Below, in pieces: positions 7,915-17,581 of a stretch of DNA of 64,000 bases. The stretch is from assembly GCF_007859855.1 (NCBI RefSeq), contig NZ_SJPK01000001.1:428091-492090 (forward strand), read 5' to 3'. Position 1 is the first letter of the stretch. Each line of letters opens with the position of its first letter. This DNA comes from Allorhodopirellula solitaria. GTDB lineage: Bacteria > Planctomycetota > Planctomycetia > Pirellulales > Pirellulaceae. A program made the translations under genes and the position numbers. Under the pieces are notes generated by a model that was not told the DNA's origin, searched no databases, and saw only the letters and a list, made by a program, of their open reading frames with translations.

Positions 7915-10014
7915 TTACAAACCACGCTCTTCGGCGAAGGAGTAGATCCGGTACTTCTGCTGGTCCTGGACTTCACTCTTGACGCTCAGTCCACCATTTT
8001 CGTCGAACATCAACACGATGCCAGGCTCCATTAGCTCGGCGTCTTCACCGACGACAACCAAGGGACGTCCTCCGGCGAGATCGATGATGGTCGTCCCCGA
8101 GAGCACTTTGGCATCTTCTACCTTCTTGATCTGCAGATTGATCGGGTCAATCAAATCCGCTTCGCCCGTGTAGCTCATGGTCGAGCCTTCCGTGGCGTTA
8201 TTGAGCCATACTGGCATCGGAGAAGCGAACTGAATGTTGTGATTCTCGTTGACGATATTGGCCGTCGGTGGCGCCTTGTGGTACTCGACTGTCTTGCCTT
8301 CGATTTTGAACTCGCGACCTTTCGAGTTCTTGATTTCTCCAGCATAAACTTTGTTGAAACTAGGCAGTGAGGCTGGCGGGCTCGGCTCACTCCAGTCACT
8401 CCAAAGTTGGAAGTCACGTTTGTCGGTCGTTTCCGCTTTCGTCATCAGATTTTGCACGCGAGCATAAACATCTGCCGAGAGCGTCGAACTCTTGGGCTGG
8501 TGACTGGGGTTGGCAGGGAAGTTCGGGTCTTGAACGGCGTAGCGAATTCGGTACACGTACTGGTGACCCGGCATCGGGCTGATCTTGGAACCACCACGGG
8601 CGAAATCAAAGAACCGCATGATTTTGTATTCGACTGGATTTGGGTCCACCGTGGTCAAACCATAGGCGACACCCATTCCCATCTGCATTCCCATATCCGA
8701 GTCCATCCCCATCGATGAATAGCCCATCGATTCGTACATCCCCATTTGGCCGCCCATGCCGCCACCACCGAGATTTCCTGGATTCGCGAGTTCCATGTCC
8801 TCGGCGCTCACTTCCTTGGCGGTGACTTGTTCCTCAGCAAATCGCTCGCGTTCGATCTCATCGCGGGAGACGAGAGGAATCAGAGGGTGCAGCGCCCACT
8901 TCGAATAATCGCTCAGCAGAATCGGGGGAATGTATCCGGTCACGTTCAGGTCCCGGTAATCTGACGGGACGAGTTCGGGTGCGAAACCGGCCCAGACAAA
9001 AGCGGCGCGTTTCAGATCACTTTCCCGGTCGCCGATTTTGATCCAGTCCCCGTCGACCAAGGCGTCGACCGCTTTATCGGTAACGTCCGCTCGTTGAATT
9101 TCGTAATTGAAGTACAACGGTTGATCGCGTTGGGGTTGGAAGCCCTCTGAGGCCGCCAGGGCCGCTTGATAGGATTCGGCGATCTCCTTGTGCGGAATGA
9201 CCGCGGTACCTGCGATGAACCAGGCGCTTTGAGGCACAGGTTTCTTGCTAGTCGATCCCTGGGAGTAACTCGTTGCGGAGGCGGAGTAGCCAAAGTTGTT
9301 TTCTGGAGCGAAGGCACGTCCGGCGCCAGTCATCCCTGAGGCACCCATCATACCGCTGTCCATGCCCATCATGCCGCTATCCATGCCCATGCCGTCCATG
9401 CCCATCATGCCGCTGTCCATGCCCATGCCCATACCGTCCATGCCCATCATGCCACTGTCCATCCCCATGCCCATGCCGTCCATTCCTTCCATCATGGCAT
9501 TGCGGCCTCGTCCTCGTCGTCCCCGCGTGGGTGGACGTCGTACGGGCTGTTGCTCGATCTTTTCTAGCTTTTCCGCAGGTTCGAGCGTGCTGGCGGCATA
9601 GTTGCCACTGGACGAGAGGACTGCATAGGACTCGATATGTCCGCTGGTCATCAAGGCGCGTGGAGCCAAGAGCACGGGATCTTGTCGCCGAACCGTATCG
9701 CTGATGTTCTGCGGCACCCAAAGGTGTTCGGGCACGTACTCCTCAAAGGGGATCGGCTCGTTCTTCTTCTTCAGTTCCGCTGCGATATCGAAGGTCGGCT
9801 GGCGCGGCGGCAGGATCTTATCGGAGTGGTCTTCGTCGATACTCGCTCGCACCTGTTTGGCATCGCTGGCGAGCGTATCAGGGTTCTTCTCGTCGGTCAT
9901 GTCGGGCAAATCCAATCCGCTGTAGATCATCCACACCGAAGCGGCGATCACCACACCAACGACCATTTTCTCGGCGTGGTGGATGAAGAAGTCTTTGATT
10001 TTGTCAGTGTCCAT
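7915..10014 (-). CDS. Membrane-anchored protein with Met-Gly-Asp repeats (pilus-platform-like)
   Basis: About 699 residues. A single N-terminal membrane segment (MVVGVVIAASVWMIYSGL, about residues 18-35) leaves the rest in the periplasm. Residues about 175-235 are a low-complexity tract of units such as GMDGMGMGMDSGMM. A second tract near 420-455 has MGMDSDMGMQMGMG. Outside these are ordinary mixed segments (for example PGHQYVYRIRYAVQDPNFP), so the tracts are insertions in a folded protein. It is third in the order PilM-like, PilO-like, this gene, so a PilP-like or platform role is inferred from context only. Start is uncertain: ATG 10014, ATG 10020 or GTG 10023 all precede the same membrane segment. 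Confidence 0.75.
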   Translation of the reverse strand: MDTDKIKDFFIHHAEKMVVGVVIAASVWMIYSGLDLPDMTDEKNPDTLASDAKQVRASIDEDHSDKILPPRQPTFDIAAELKKKNEPIPFEEYVPEHLWVPQNISDTVRRQDPVLLAPRALMTSGHIESYAVLSSSGNYAASTLEPAEKLEKIEQQPVRRPPTRGRRGRGRNAMMEGMDGMGMGMDSGMMGMDGMGMGMDSGMMGMDGMGMDSGMMGMDSGMMGASGMTGAGRAFAPENNFGYSASATSYSQGSTSKKPVPQSAWFIAGTAVIPHKEIAESYQAALAASEGFQPQRDQPLYFNYEIQRADVTDKAVDALVDGDWIKIGDRESDLKRAAFVWAGFAPELVPSDYRDLNVTGYIPPILLSDYSKWALHPLIPLVSRDEIERERFAEEQVTAKEVSAEDMELANPGNLGGGGMGGQMGMYESMGYSSMGMDSDMGMQMGMGVAYGLTTVDPNPVEYKIMRFFDFARGGSKISPMPGHQYVYRIRYAVQDPNFPANPSHQPKSSTLSADVYARVQNLMTKAETTDKRDFQLWSDWSEPSPPASLPSFNKVYAGEIKNSKGREFKIEGKTVEYHKAPPTANIVNENHNIQFASPMPVWLNNATEGSTMSYTGEADLIDPINLQIKKVEDAKVLSGTTIIDLAGGRPLVVVGEDAELMEPGIVLMFDENGGLSVKSEVQDQQKYRIYSFAEERGL
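8670..8760. repeat. Met-Gly codon repeat tract
   Basis: Repeats of CCCAT and CCCATNCC triplets on the plus strand encode MGM, MGMD and MGMQ units on the minus strand, forming the second low-complexity tract of the 702-codon reading frame. Confidence 0.75.
9340..9496. repeat. Tandem repeat encoding GMDSGMMGMDGMG units
   Basis: Roughly 36-bp and 21-bp units built from CATGCCCATGCCGTCCATGC and CATCATGCCGCTGTCCATGC, about six copies with a few substitutions. They encode the first Met-Gly-Asp tract. The units are multiples of 3 bp, so copy-number change would keep the frame. Confidence 0.85.
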
Positions 10015-10080
10015 GAGCATCACCGTGGGACAGATTGGCTGTGAAAAGCGAGAGGAGAGAAGAAGAGAGAGGCGAAGAGG

Positions 10081-11862
10081 TTACGAGGCGGCCGGTTGCG
10101 CGGCGCCCTCAGCATTAGGTTGTACCGGATCGGGAGCCGCCGCACCAGGATTTTCTGGAGCTTCCGCCGCCGGCGGCGCTGCCATCGGCTCAGCTGGCAC
10201 ATCTTCCGTTGGCGTTGCTGCCGGGGCAGGCGCGGCTGCAGCAGGCGGTGCCTGAGGCGTTTCAGCGGCGGCTTTCTCACCTTCGACTTTCTCCGCCATG
10301 GTCTCGCCATCAATCACGGTTTCCGCCGTCACTTGCTCGACGCCGAGTTTGTCCTTGCGGGGTGGATTGTAAACGTGAATGAGACCGTAGACCTCGACGT
10401 TGACATCGAGTGGGAACTGGTCTTGGCCCTGGACGCCATAGCCGCCACCGCCACCACCCATGCCGCTATCCATCCCCATGCCCATCCCGCTGTCCATACC
10501 TCCACCGCCCATACCGCTATCCATGCCCATGCCCATCCCGCTGTCCATTCCCATCCCGCCGCTCGTTGATGCCGCAGGGGCATCACCGCTGCCGAAAATC
10601 CGGGTCTGGACGACTTCGACCATCAACGGTGCACTGCCACAGGCGGCCAACAGGTCGGCGACGGCACGTTGGTCAATTCGCACCGACATCATCACTGGAA
10701 CGCGTTTGGCAACTTTGAGGGGAGCGTCTTCGGGAACATCGCTCTCCAGTGCCGCACGCAGGTCAGCTCCCGTGATCGGTTCGTGATCGGGGGTGACGTA
10801 GCGATTATCAGCAGGATCGATGAGGTCAAAATCCATGCCCATCCCCATCCCGCCGTCCATGCCCATCCCCATGTCCATGCCCATCCCCATATCCATTTCG
10901 CTGTCCATTCCCATGCCCATATCCATTTCCATGCCCATCCCCATTCCGCCGGGACTCGATGGTGTCGCCAAAACTCCTTCAGTGAACCGGACCTTGCGAC
11001 CCATCGATAGTTGTTTGATCTCGCGAATCTTGGCTTGGAAAGGCTGTTTCGCGTTGCCGTTGACTTCGGCGACGATGGCCAGCAGCTGTCTCAGGATCCA
11101 CAAACTTTCCTGCGAGTAATAGACTTCCAGGGTATTGGGGCTTCGGCCTTGCCAGGGGAACAATTCTGAAATCAGATTCTGCTGAGCGGTGGCCGACCAG
11201 CGAACGAGTGGGCCTTTCTTGACACCCGTGATCCCGATGTCACGTGTCCCCATACCCATTCCCATTCCAGAATCACCCATCCCGGACTCCATACCGTACA
11301 TTCCGCCACCGGAATCCATGCCGCCCATGCCCATCATGCCACCGCCACCGGACGCCTGCGAGTCAAACTTTGCTGTCCATTCCGCATCGGCGATCTTGGC
11401 GATTTTCGGCAACGTCCTATCGATATACATCTTGTACTGATTCAACAGAAAGGTCTGCAGCTTCATCTCGTCGGGAACGGGAAATTCCACATACTGCTCG
11501 ATTGGAATTTTCGTGCGGTATTCGTCTTTGAGTTCGTCAGTCAAGTTCTCCGGCCAAACCAAAATATCCTTCTGCTTCTCATAGACGTCCGTCCAGGCTT
11601 CGAGAACTTGGTCCTCCCGAGTCGCGATCATCTCCTCCATCTTCGCGTGCGAGAGCGGATTGGGATGCTCGTCCAGCTCGCCCCGCACACTGTTCACCTT
11701 TGAGATATCACCGCGGATCGCTGATGCGCGGGACTCACTCTCGGCGACCAGGTCACCGGTGACTTTGAACCAAATACCAGCCGATCCCAACAGAATCAGG
11801 CCGACGGCAATCCAAAAGCCATGCTTCTGAAAGAATTCGATCGCGGGTTTGAGCTGGTCCAT
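10081..11862 (-). CDS. Membrane-anchored protein with three Met-Gly-Asp tracts (PilO-like position)
   Basis: A 593-residue protein with a short cytoplasmic N-terminus, one membrane helix (FWIAVGLILLGSAGIWF, about residues 16-32) and a coiled-coil-like segment (ESRASAIRGDISKVNSVRGE), the layout of PilO/GspM-like platform proteins. Three Met/Gly/Asp tracts lie near residues 175-208, 305-345 and 435-490. The C-terminus (about 530-593) is a flexible Ala/Pro/Glu tail. It starts 71 bp after the PilM-like gene and precedes the similarly built 702-codon gene by 58 bp. The pilus link is inferred from gene order and topology; sequence similarity to PilO is not obvious. Confidence 0.75.
   Translation of the reverse strand: MDQLKPAIEFFQKHGFWIAVGLILLGSAGIWFKVTGDLVAESESRASAIRGDISKVNSVRGELDEHPNPLSHAKMEEMIATREDQVLEAWTDVYEKQKDILVWPENLTDELKDEYRTKIPIEQYVEFPVPDEMKLQTFLLNQYKMYIDRTLPKIAKIADAEWTAKFDSQASGGGGMMGMGGMDSGGGMYGMESGMGDSGMGMGMGTRDIGITGVKKGPLVRWSATAQQNLISELFPWQGRSPNTLEVYYSQESLWILRQLLAIVAEVNGNAKQPFQAKIREIKQLSMGRKVRFTEGVLATPSSPGGMGMGMEMDMGMGMDSEMDMGMGMDMGMGMDGGMGMGMDFDLIDPADNRYVTPDHEPITGADLRAALESDVPEDAPLKVAKRVPVMMSVRIDQRAVADLLAACGSAPLMVEVVQTRIFGSGDAPAASTSGGMGMDSGMGMGMDSGMGGGGMDSGMGMGMDSGMGGGGGGYGVQGQDQFPLDVNVEVYGLIHVYNPPRKDKLGVEQVTAETVIDGETMAEKVEGEKAAAETPQAPPAAAAPAPAATPTEDVPAEPMAAPPAAEAPENPGAAAPDPVQPNAEGAAQPAAS
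10450..10560. repeat. Tandem repeat encoding GMGMDSGMGGGG units
   Basis: Two and a half copies of a roughly 51-bp unit (core CCGCTATCCATGCCCATGCC) encoding alternating GMDSGMGMGM and GGGG segments near the C-terminal third of the 593-residue protein. Confidence 0.8.
10834..10956. repeat. Tandem repeat encoding MDMGMGMD units
   Basis: Short units CCCATGCCCATNTCCAT repeated about ten times encode an uninterrupted Met/Gly/Asp/Glu run (for example MGMEMDMGMGMDSEMDMG) of about 40 residues in which roughly every second residue is Met. Confidence 0.8.
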
Positions 11863-11932
11863 GGTAGCGCCAGTGGGCAGAAGTGGTGTGGAGAAGAAAA
11901 GAGGACAGGAGAAGGGGGCTGGTCGGGGGGGA

Positions 11933-14161
11933 CTAAGGGTTCATCGCGACGTCATCGTTGAAAGCGGCAGCTTCCGCCTCCGCTTCGGCCGCGGCAGCCG
12001 CAGCTTCCTCAGCGGCTTTCTTGGCTTCGATCCGCTCCAGCAGCGGGACGGGTTTCCAAACGACTTGGAAGATGAAATCCAACCGCTGCTCTTCGAGAGT
12101 TGGCGGCTCGTAGATCACCTTTTCTCCGTCCGGCCCCGTCAATTCGTCTCCAGGCTCGGTATCAAGCGGCGGTTTGATCTGCGCGGCCACGCTCGTGGGA
12201 TCGTATTCTGGGTTCTTCACACGAACGAGTTTCGGCTCGTTTTCGTTGAGTTGCAGCGGATAGCTGAAACCCATTTGCTGCGGCGTGAACGTCAGTTCCT
12301 CACCACTGGGCGAGGTCATTGTGATTTCTTTCTCGAGGAAATTCGTCGTCAGTTGACGGCGAACGTGGTTGGCACCCTCAAAACCCATCCGTTCCGGACT
12401 GTTGTAGTAGTGATACCCCTTGAGCTGGATCACCCAACCGGCTTCGATGGGTCCCTCGTCGAGCGCGCCCGAATCCGCACTGCTGTAACTGCTCGCCGCC
12501 GTGTCAGCGTCCGCACCCGCAAGGCTATCATCCTCTGGCATCGCCCCAGGGGGCAAGCGGTCCATTTGGCGGTACCAACTCGCCATCTCCTCTTGGTAGC
12601 GCGTCGCGATATCTTCGGTGAACCATTCCGCGAGGTCTTCGAAATGCTTGCTCTCGATCGAGGTGATATAGATGTCTTTGCGATCCTGCAGCGGCATTTC
12701 TCGGGGCGAAGGAATCTCACCGTCGGGATAATCTTCCCGTGGGATCATCAGGTTGATCGCCTCGAGCACCTCCAGCCACAGCAACCGTTCGTCGTTATTG
12801 CCGGTGACTTCCTTACCGAGTTCATTGAGGAACATCAAACGACTTTCCAAGTCGGCGTCGGTGGACTTTTCGGCCGAACTGTAGCTCGACATTTGCGACA
12901 CGGCGCTGGTCGCGTTCTTCCAAACGTCATCGGTCGTCGTCGCCCACGACCGCTGGGTGAACATGTACTGCACAGTCGCACCGATCAGCAACGCGCTCAA
13001 CCCTAACAGTGCCCACGGCTTCTTGGCCCGAATCATCCGCTGGGTCAGAATCTCCCGCGGCACGAGCGAGGTGTGGACCTGAGACAACTCGAGCCCTTGC
13101 AGACAGAGTCCGTAGCAGACGGCGAACGTCGGAGCGTTGTCGCGGAAAGTCGGCATCGAGAGCACGTCGTCGCCGGTAAGCCGGTTGAAGCGATCGAGAA
13201 TATGGACCTCGTAGCCCAAGTTTTTCCCGAGATACGCTGCCAACCCCGGCATTTTGACGGTATTGCCGGTCACCAACAGTTCGGTGATGTTGGCCTTTTT
13301 ATCGATCCCGCGGAAGAATCCGATCGATCGTTGCACCTCGGTGACGAGGTCGTTGAAGACCGGACGCATGGTTTGAAAAATCAGTTTGGGATCGACCGCC
13401 TCACGCGCGTTGCGTTTGAGATGCTCGGCCTTGGCAAACGTCAGTTTCAGATCTTTCGTGAGCTGGCGTGTGAAGTGGTTGCCACCGATCGGCATGCTCC
13501 GCTGCCAAATCCGAAAGCCGTTGGTGATGATCAAATCACTCGAGTCGGTACCGATCGACAGGATCACTGTCGAGCTCGGTGGCTCATCGATATCGAACTC
13601 TTCGGTCTCCAACCGCTCACTCATGCGATCATACGCGATTGCGTTGTAGATCGCGATCGGGGCGAGCTGGACGAGATCGACTTGCATGTCGGCTTCGTCA
13701 AACGGTGCGAGCTGCCGGTAGGCCTGTTCGCGCTTCATCGCGAACAGCCCGACTTCACTCTCCAGGGCGTAGCCTTCTTCGACCTGCGCCCCCGGCATCA
13801 TCTGGTAATCCCAGATCACGTCGGAGAGCTCAAACGGAATCTGCTGTTTGGCTTCGTAACGGACGATGTCAGCGATCTTTTTCACGTCCACCGGAGGCGG
13901 TTTGAAAAATTTCGACAATCCGCTTTGGCCCGGGACGCTCATGCAGATGTGATCGCGGGCGGTTTCGTGCCGCTCGAGAAGTTCGACGAGCGCATCGGCG
14001 ATCAACTCATCGGGATCAGCGTCCGGTTGACTAAGAATTTTTGGATATTCGATCAAATCGAATTGGTCAGCGACAATTTCGTCGCCTTTTTTGATGCAAT
14101 GAAGTGCTTTCAGGGCACTTTGACCGATTTCGATTCCCCAAACGCCGGCGGAGCCTGCCAT
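11933..14161 (-). CDS. PilM-like actin-fold ATPase with fused membrane segment
   Basis: A 742-residue protein. Residues 1-400 form a PilM/SHS2-type module: GVWGIEIGQSALKALHC at the N-terminus, CMSVPGQSGLSKFF, EAKQQIPFELSDVIWDYQ, the phosphate-binding VILSIGTDSSDLIITNG and ELLVTGNTVKMPGLAAYL. These are the conserved blocks of type IV pilus PilM. A membrane helix follows (KPWALLGLSALLIGATVQYMF, about 440-460) and then a periplasmic domain rich in acidic residues, which normally belongs to a separate PilN. A PilM-PilN fusion is therefore inferred. The C-terminus is an Ala/Glu helix. Start ATG 14161 is chosen because the GIEIG motif follows directly; the frame is open further upstream without protein-like sequence. 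Confidence 0.85.
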   Translation of the reverse strand: MAGSAGVWGIEIGQSALKALHCIKKGDEIVADQFDLIEYPKILSQPDADPDELIADALVELLERHETARDHICMSVPGQSGLSKFFKPPPVDVKKIADIVRYEAKQQIPFELSDVIWDYQMMPGAQVEEGYALESEVGLFAMKREQAYRQLAPFDEADMQVDLVQLAPIAIYNAIAYDRMSERLETEEFDIDEPPSSTVILSIGTDSSDLIITNGFRIWQRSMPIGGNHFTRQLTKDLKLTFAKAEHLKRNAREAVDPKLIFQTMRPVFNDLVTEVQRSIGFFRGIDKKANITELLVTGNTVKMPGLAAYLGKNLGYEVHILDRFNRLTGDDVLSMPTFRDNAPTFAVCYGLCLQGLELSQVHTSLVPREILTQRMIRAKKPWALLGLSALLIGATVQYMFTQRSWATTTDDVWKNATSAVSQMSSYSSAEKSTDADLESRLMFLNELGKEVTGNNDERLLWLEVLEAINLMIPREDYPDGEIPSPREMPLQDRKDIYITSIESKHFEDLAEWFTEDIATRYQEEMASWYRQMDRLPPGAMPEDDSLAGADADTAASSYSSADSGALDEGPIEAGWVIQLKGYHYYNSPERMGFEGANHVRRQLTTNFLEKEITMTSPSGEELTFTPQQMGFSYPLQLNENEPKLVRVKNPEYDPTSVAAQIKPPLDTEPGDELTGPDGEKVIYEPPTLEEQRLDFIFQVVWKPVPLLERIEAKKAAEEAAAAAAEAEAEAAAFNDDVAMNP

Positions 14162-14314
14162 GGTTGTCTTTCGAGAGAAGTGGAGTGGAGAAAAGGAAAC
14201 GCAGTGTTTACGTTTGAAAATTGCGAATGGTTTCCGCTGCCAGGGAGGTGCCAGCGGGGAGGAATTCCGATTAGTATCACATTTTCCTCCTTCAACGTCA
14301 AATTTTAGTCGCTC

Positions 14315-17300
14315 ATGCCGCCTTTTGCTGAGTGCTGCGTCATAATTCCGTGCAGCACGATCGAAGATTTTCCATCCCGACTCGATTCTGCCGGTGCGCA
14401 AAGCCTTTTGGGCGGCCTCACGGTTGCCTGGCACCCCTGTCTGCTCGCGGCGACGCGGCGGACACCGAGCTGGCATCGCAGCGACGAGTCACCGCCTCCG
14501 ATCCGCGTCCCGGTTGCCGACCCTGCCAACGCCGAGACCGCCGATCCGGCCGAGAGCGGTGAGCCGGCGGAATCCGCTGCATCGGCCGAGACCGGAAAAT
14601 CGACAGCGGACAACGCGTCGACGGCCCAGACGCTACGGCGATTGCTGATCATTCCCGAGGTCTGTATCTCGACCCTGACGGGGGACCTTCGTGACAGTGT
14701 CGACCGCGATGCTGTCTCCCGCGAAGAACTGTTGCCCCCAGAGGACCCTGGGTATGAATCGGCGTGCGAGGTGCGAGTGCGAGTCTCGAGCCGACCGGAC
14801 GCACTGGAGAAATTGGCCGCGGTAGTGCCAGAGCTGTCCGGGGCGAGAGATGGTGCGGCCGAGGGTAGCCTTGATGTGCAGGACTTCTTCGCACTCGGTT
14901 ATATGTGGTGGCAGACACAGATTCTCACCCGCCGCCTGCGTTACACGAGCAATCTCGATCAAATCTATTTTGAGTCGCGGCTCGTTGCCGCCGCGGATCA
15001 CTTCCTCGCTGGCGAGATCACGGCGGCCACCGATGCGCTGCATGATTGTTTCGATGCCTTGGCGGAGGAGCGCGATCACTATTTTTCATCCGATCCCGCG
15101 ATCATTGACTTAACGCTGTTGACCCCCGGCACGCTCCAGCGATGGCTCGACGCTCGGACCCGGCCCACGTCCTCCGATCCAGCAGAAGTCCGGGCGGCGA
15201 GGCAAACCGGATTGGCGACCCCCGAGAATATCTTGGTCGACGAATCCGTTGCCACAGCGATTCTCCAGGGCGACGCGGATCGTCGCGAACAATTCCGGGC
15301 CTCTTTAAAGCGTTCCGAGCAGGAACTCAGCCAGGAAGCGGGCGATCCGCAGCCGGACGCCGTGGGTTGGTGTGGCGGTGGGCCTGCGAGTGACTTTTCC
15401 ATGGACGCCCACTCCATCGCGACAGGCGAAGAGCGTCTTGCCGAGGCGATCCGAACCGTACGGGAAAGCGGCTCGGCGCCATTGACGGTCTACGCTCGAC
15501 TTGGCGGGGGTGTCGCTGGCGAATGGATCTCGTCGATCGCCGCAGCGGGTTTTGACGGTATCGTCCCGCTGGACTTTCTCGGCGGTCGAGGCTTCGACGA
15601 TGAATCCAAAGTTTTGCTCGGCGAAGGTGACTACGAGATCGAGGCGTTAACGGCCAAGCCGATCGATGCCGACGACGAGACAGCCTTCCTCAACCTGGCC
15701 GCGCAGCTGGGCGAGGCCATCGATCGCGGCGAGATCGCCACGGCCCTACTTGTTCACTGGCCCGGTGGCGGCTGCGACAGCTTCCATGATGTGCGGCGAG
15801 CAGCCTCCTGGTCGTTGTGTCTCGGCAAGTTCTGGCGGATCGATGATTACTTCACCGATGGGGAGCGACCGTTTCACCATGGTACCGCGCCAGGAGCGAC
15901 TCCCGCTGCGATGCAGACGGTCGGTGATCTCTACGAACGTCGCACGCAGTCGGCGATCGACTTGCAAACGCAGCGTGATGCCAATCTGCGCGGCTTCGCC
16001 GCCCTGCTGGACCCCGCCCAATTTCTGCCGCCGGCTTCGGATCCAGCCACTTCACCGGAGATTGCAGACGACGCAGCCGGTTTGCCACAGCGGATTGCCG
16101 CGTCGCTCGGCTACGCTGTCGATACCGCCGCGATCGGCTCGAACGCTGCCGCAGCGAACGTGCTCTTGCTGCACCCGACCCATCCGGCGGCCCGCCTGGG
16201 GTTGCCCATCGCAGGCAAAGTGACTGCGAAAAGCGGCTCTATTTTCCATGCGGAAACCGCCGATGCCGTCACCCGAGTGATCGCCGATGTGCCCGCTTGG
16301 GGGTTCGCATTGGTGGGAACGGCGGCAACGAAGCAAGCCGGCAGCGATGCCAATGCGCTTTCACCACTGCAAAAGGCGATGCGTTGGTTTTCAGGCGGTC
16401 CCGGCAAAATGCTCGATGACAATCAATTCAGCAACGAGTTCATGGAGGTCACCATTGACCGGGTTCATGGTGGGGTTGATGCCGTCCACAGTGGCCCCGG
16501 CCGAGGCAACCGTTTTTCGCTGCGGCTGATGCTTTCTCCGCAATCATCGATCAGCGCCGAGAGCAAAACGGACGCGACGGCAACCCCGTGGCTGACAGTG
16601 TGTACGCGGTTTGAGACGATCGAGAACACGCAGCATCGAGCCGTGCTAGAGCTGACCGGTGAGTTCCAGCCGAACCCGGACACTCCTCCTGGCGAGGCCG
16701 AACTCACTGGTTCGGGCGCTGCGAAACCGACCAAGTGGCAGGTTCAGTATTCGCTTCAACGCGGTAGCCGGCGGCTGCTCTACCGAATCCGTGTCGACGC
16801 GGCCTCCGACGCTGAGACCCAGGTCGCCGAGGCCTGGAGATCCAGCCCAGTTCTCCGGATGGCGATGGCGGAGTCGTCACCGGTAGTCCGATCCATTTCG
16901 CGTGAGAAGCTCGCCCGGACGAGCGCCCGGTCGTTTTCCTCATCGCTCGGATTCGTCATCGACGAAGAAACTCGCAGCACCCTCATTGCCTGTCCGGGCG
17001 CCTCCGTCCATCGTCGTCCTGGAGATCGGTTCTTCGACACGATTGTCGCGGCCGAATCGCTTGGATCGGACGGTTGGTCGAGCTGGCAATCGTATTGCCT
17101 CGGATTTGACATCCGCCAACCGGTTGGCTCGGCAAAATCGTTCGCGCAAGGCGATCAACTCTGCTCGGTCCCCGTCAAGATGTCAGGAACATCTGCGGCC
17201 GCCGCAACGCCGCAACGAGGCTGGCTGATCCATCCCTCACCGGCCTCTCTCGAGGTGCAGGTCGTCAGTGTCGGCAGGGCAACACGCGACGATGATCAAC

Positions 17301-17581
17301 CGGACTGCATGGCGATCCATCTCCGTGTGATTCAGACCGCTGGCCGGAGCGTCTCTGCGAGCCTGCGTTTTTGCCGCGACGTGCATTCGGCCTACGAGAT
17401 ATCGCCGCTATCACGACCTCTTGAGAGCAATCCGTCGCCCGGCGTGCTATCCCTGTCAAGGCTCACGGAGATTTCAAACCCTGAATCGATCTCTGCGCAG
17501 GGAGACCGGATCAGTTGGTCGCAGCGCAGCCATGGAATCGTTCATCTGATCGTCCTATTCCCACTGGGCGAGCCTACATGA
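14315..17581 (+). CDS. Large GH38-like protein, function uncertain
   Basis: A 1088-residue protein without signal peptide. It begins EDFPSRLDSAGAQSLLGG and has a Pro/Ala/Glu linker at about 70-100. The second half contains NEFMEVTIDRVHGGVDAV followed by GRGNRFSLRL, and near the end SASLRFCRDVHSAYEISPL. These resemble the C-terminal beta-domain of family 38 alpha-mannosidases. The N-terminal catalytic part is not clearly recognisable, so activity is unproven. Its TGA overlaps the kinase start by 4 bp (ATGA, 17578-17581), which implies translational coupling. It is divergent from the PilM operon, with about 150 bp between starts. Confidence 0.75.
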   Translation: MPPFAECCVIIPCSTIEDFPSRLDSAGAQSLLGGLTVAWHPCLLAATRRTPSWHRSDESPPPIRVPVADPANAETADPAESGEPAESAASAETGKSTADNASTAQTLRRLLIIPEVCISTLTGDLRDSVDRDAVSREELLPPEDPGYESACEVRVRVSSRPDALEKLAAVVPELSGARDGAAEGSLDVQDFFALGYMWWQTQILTRRLRYTSNLDQIYFESRLVAAADHFLAGEITAATDALHDCFDALAEERDHYFSSDPAIIDLTLLTPGTLQRWLDARTRPTSSDPAEVRAARQTGLATPENILVDESVATAILQGDADRREQFRASLKRSEQELSQEAGDPQPDAVGWCGGGPASDFSMDAHSIATGEERLAEAIRTVRESGSAPLTVYARLGGGVAGEWISSIAAAGFDGIVPLDFLGGRGFDDESKVLLGEGDYEIEALTAKPIDADDETAFLNLAAQLGEAIDRGEIATALLVHWPGGGCDSFHDVRRAASWSLCLGKFWRIDDYFTDGERPFHHGTAPGATPAAMQTVGDLYERRTQSAIDLQTQRDANLRGFAALLDPAQFLPPASDPATSPEIADDAAGLPQRIAASLGYAVDTAAIGSNAAAANVLLLHPTHPAARLGLPIAGKVTAKSGSIFHAETADAVTRVIADVPAWGFALVGTAATKQAGSDANALSPLQKAMRWFSGGPGKMLDDNQFSNEFMEVTIDRVHGGVDAVHSGPGRGNRFSLRLMLSPQSSISAESKTDATATPWLTVCTRFETIENTQHRAVLELTGEFQPNPDTPPGEAELTGSGAAKPTKWQVQYSLQRGSRRLLYRIRVDAASDAETQVAEAWRSSPVLRMAMAESSPVVRSISREKLARTSARSFSSSLGFVIDEETRSTLIACPGASVHRRPGDRFFDTIVAAESLGSDGWSSWQSYCLGFDIRQPVGSAKSFAQGDQLCSVPVKMSGTSAAAATPQRGWLIHPSPASLEVQVVSVGRATRDDDQPDCMAIHLRVIQTAGRSVSASLRFCRDVHSAYEISPLSRPLESNPSPGVLSLSRLTEISNPESISAQGDRISWSQRSHGIVHLIVLFPLGEPT

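Noticed and set aside
11849-13006. 385-residue plus-strand frame
   Set aside because: Antisense to the periplasmic part of the PilM-PilN fusion, rich in Arg and His without domain features.
13073-14308. 411-residue plus-strand frame
   Set aside because: Exactly antisense to the PilM-like gene, whose motifs are unambiguous; the frame reflects GC-rich codon bias.
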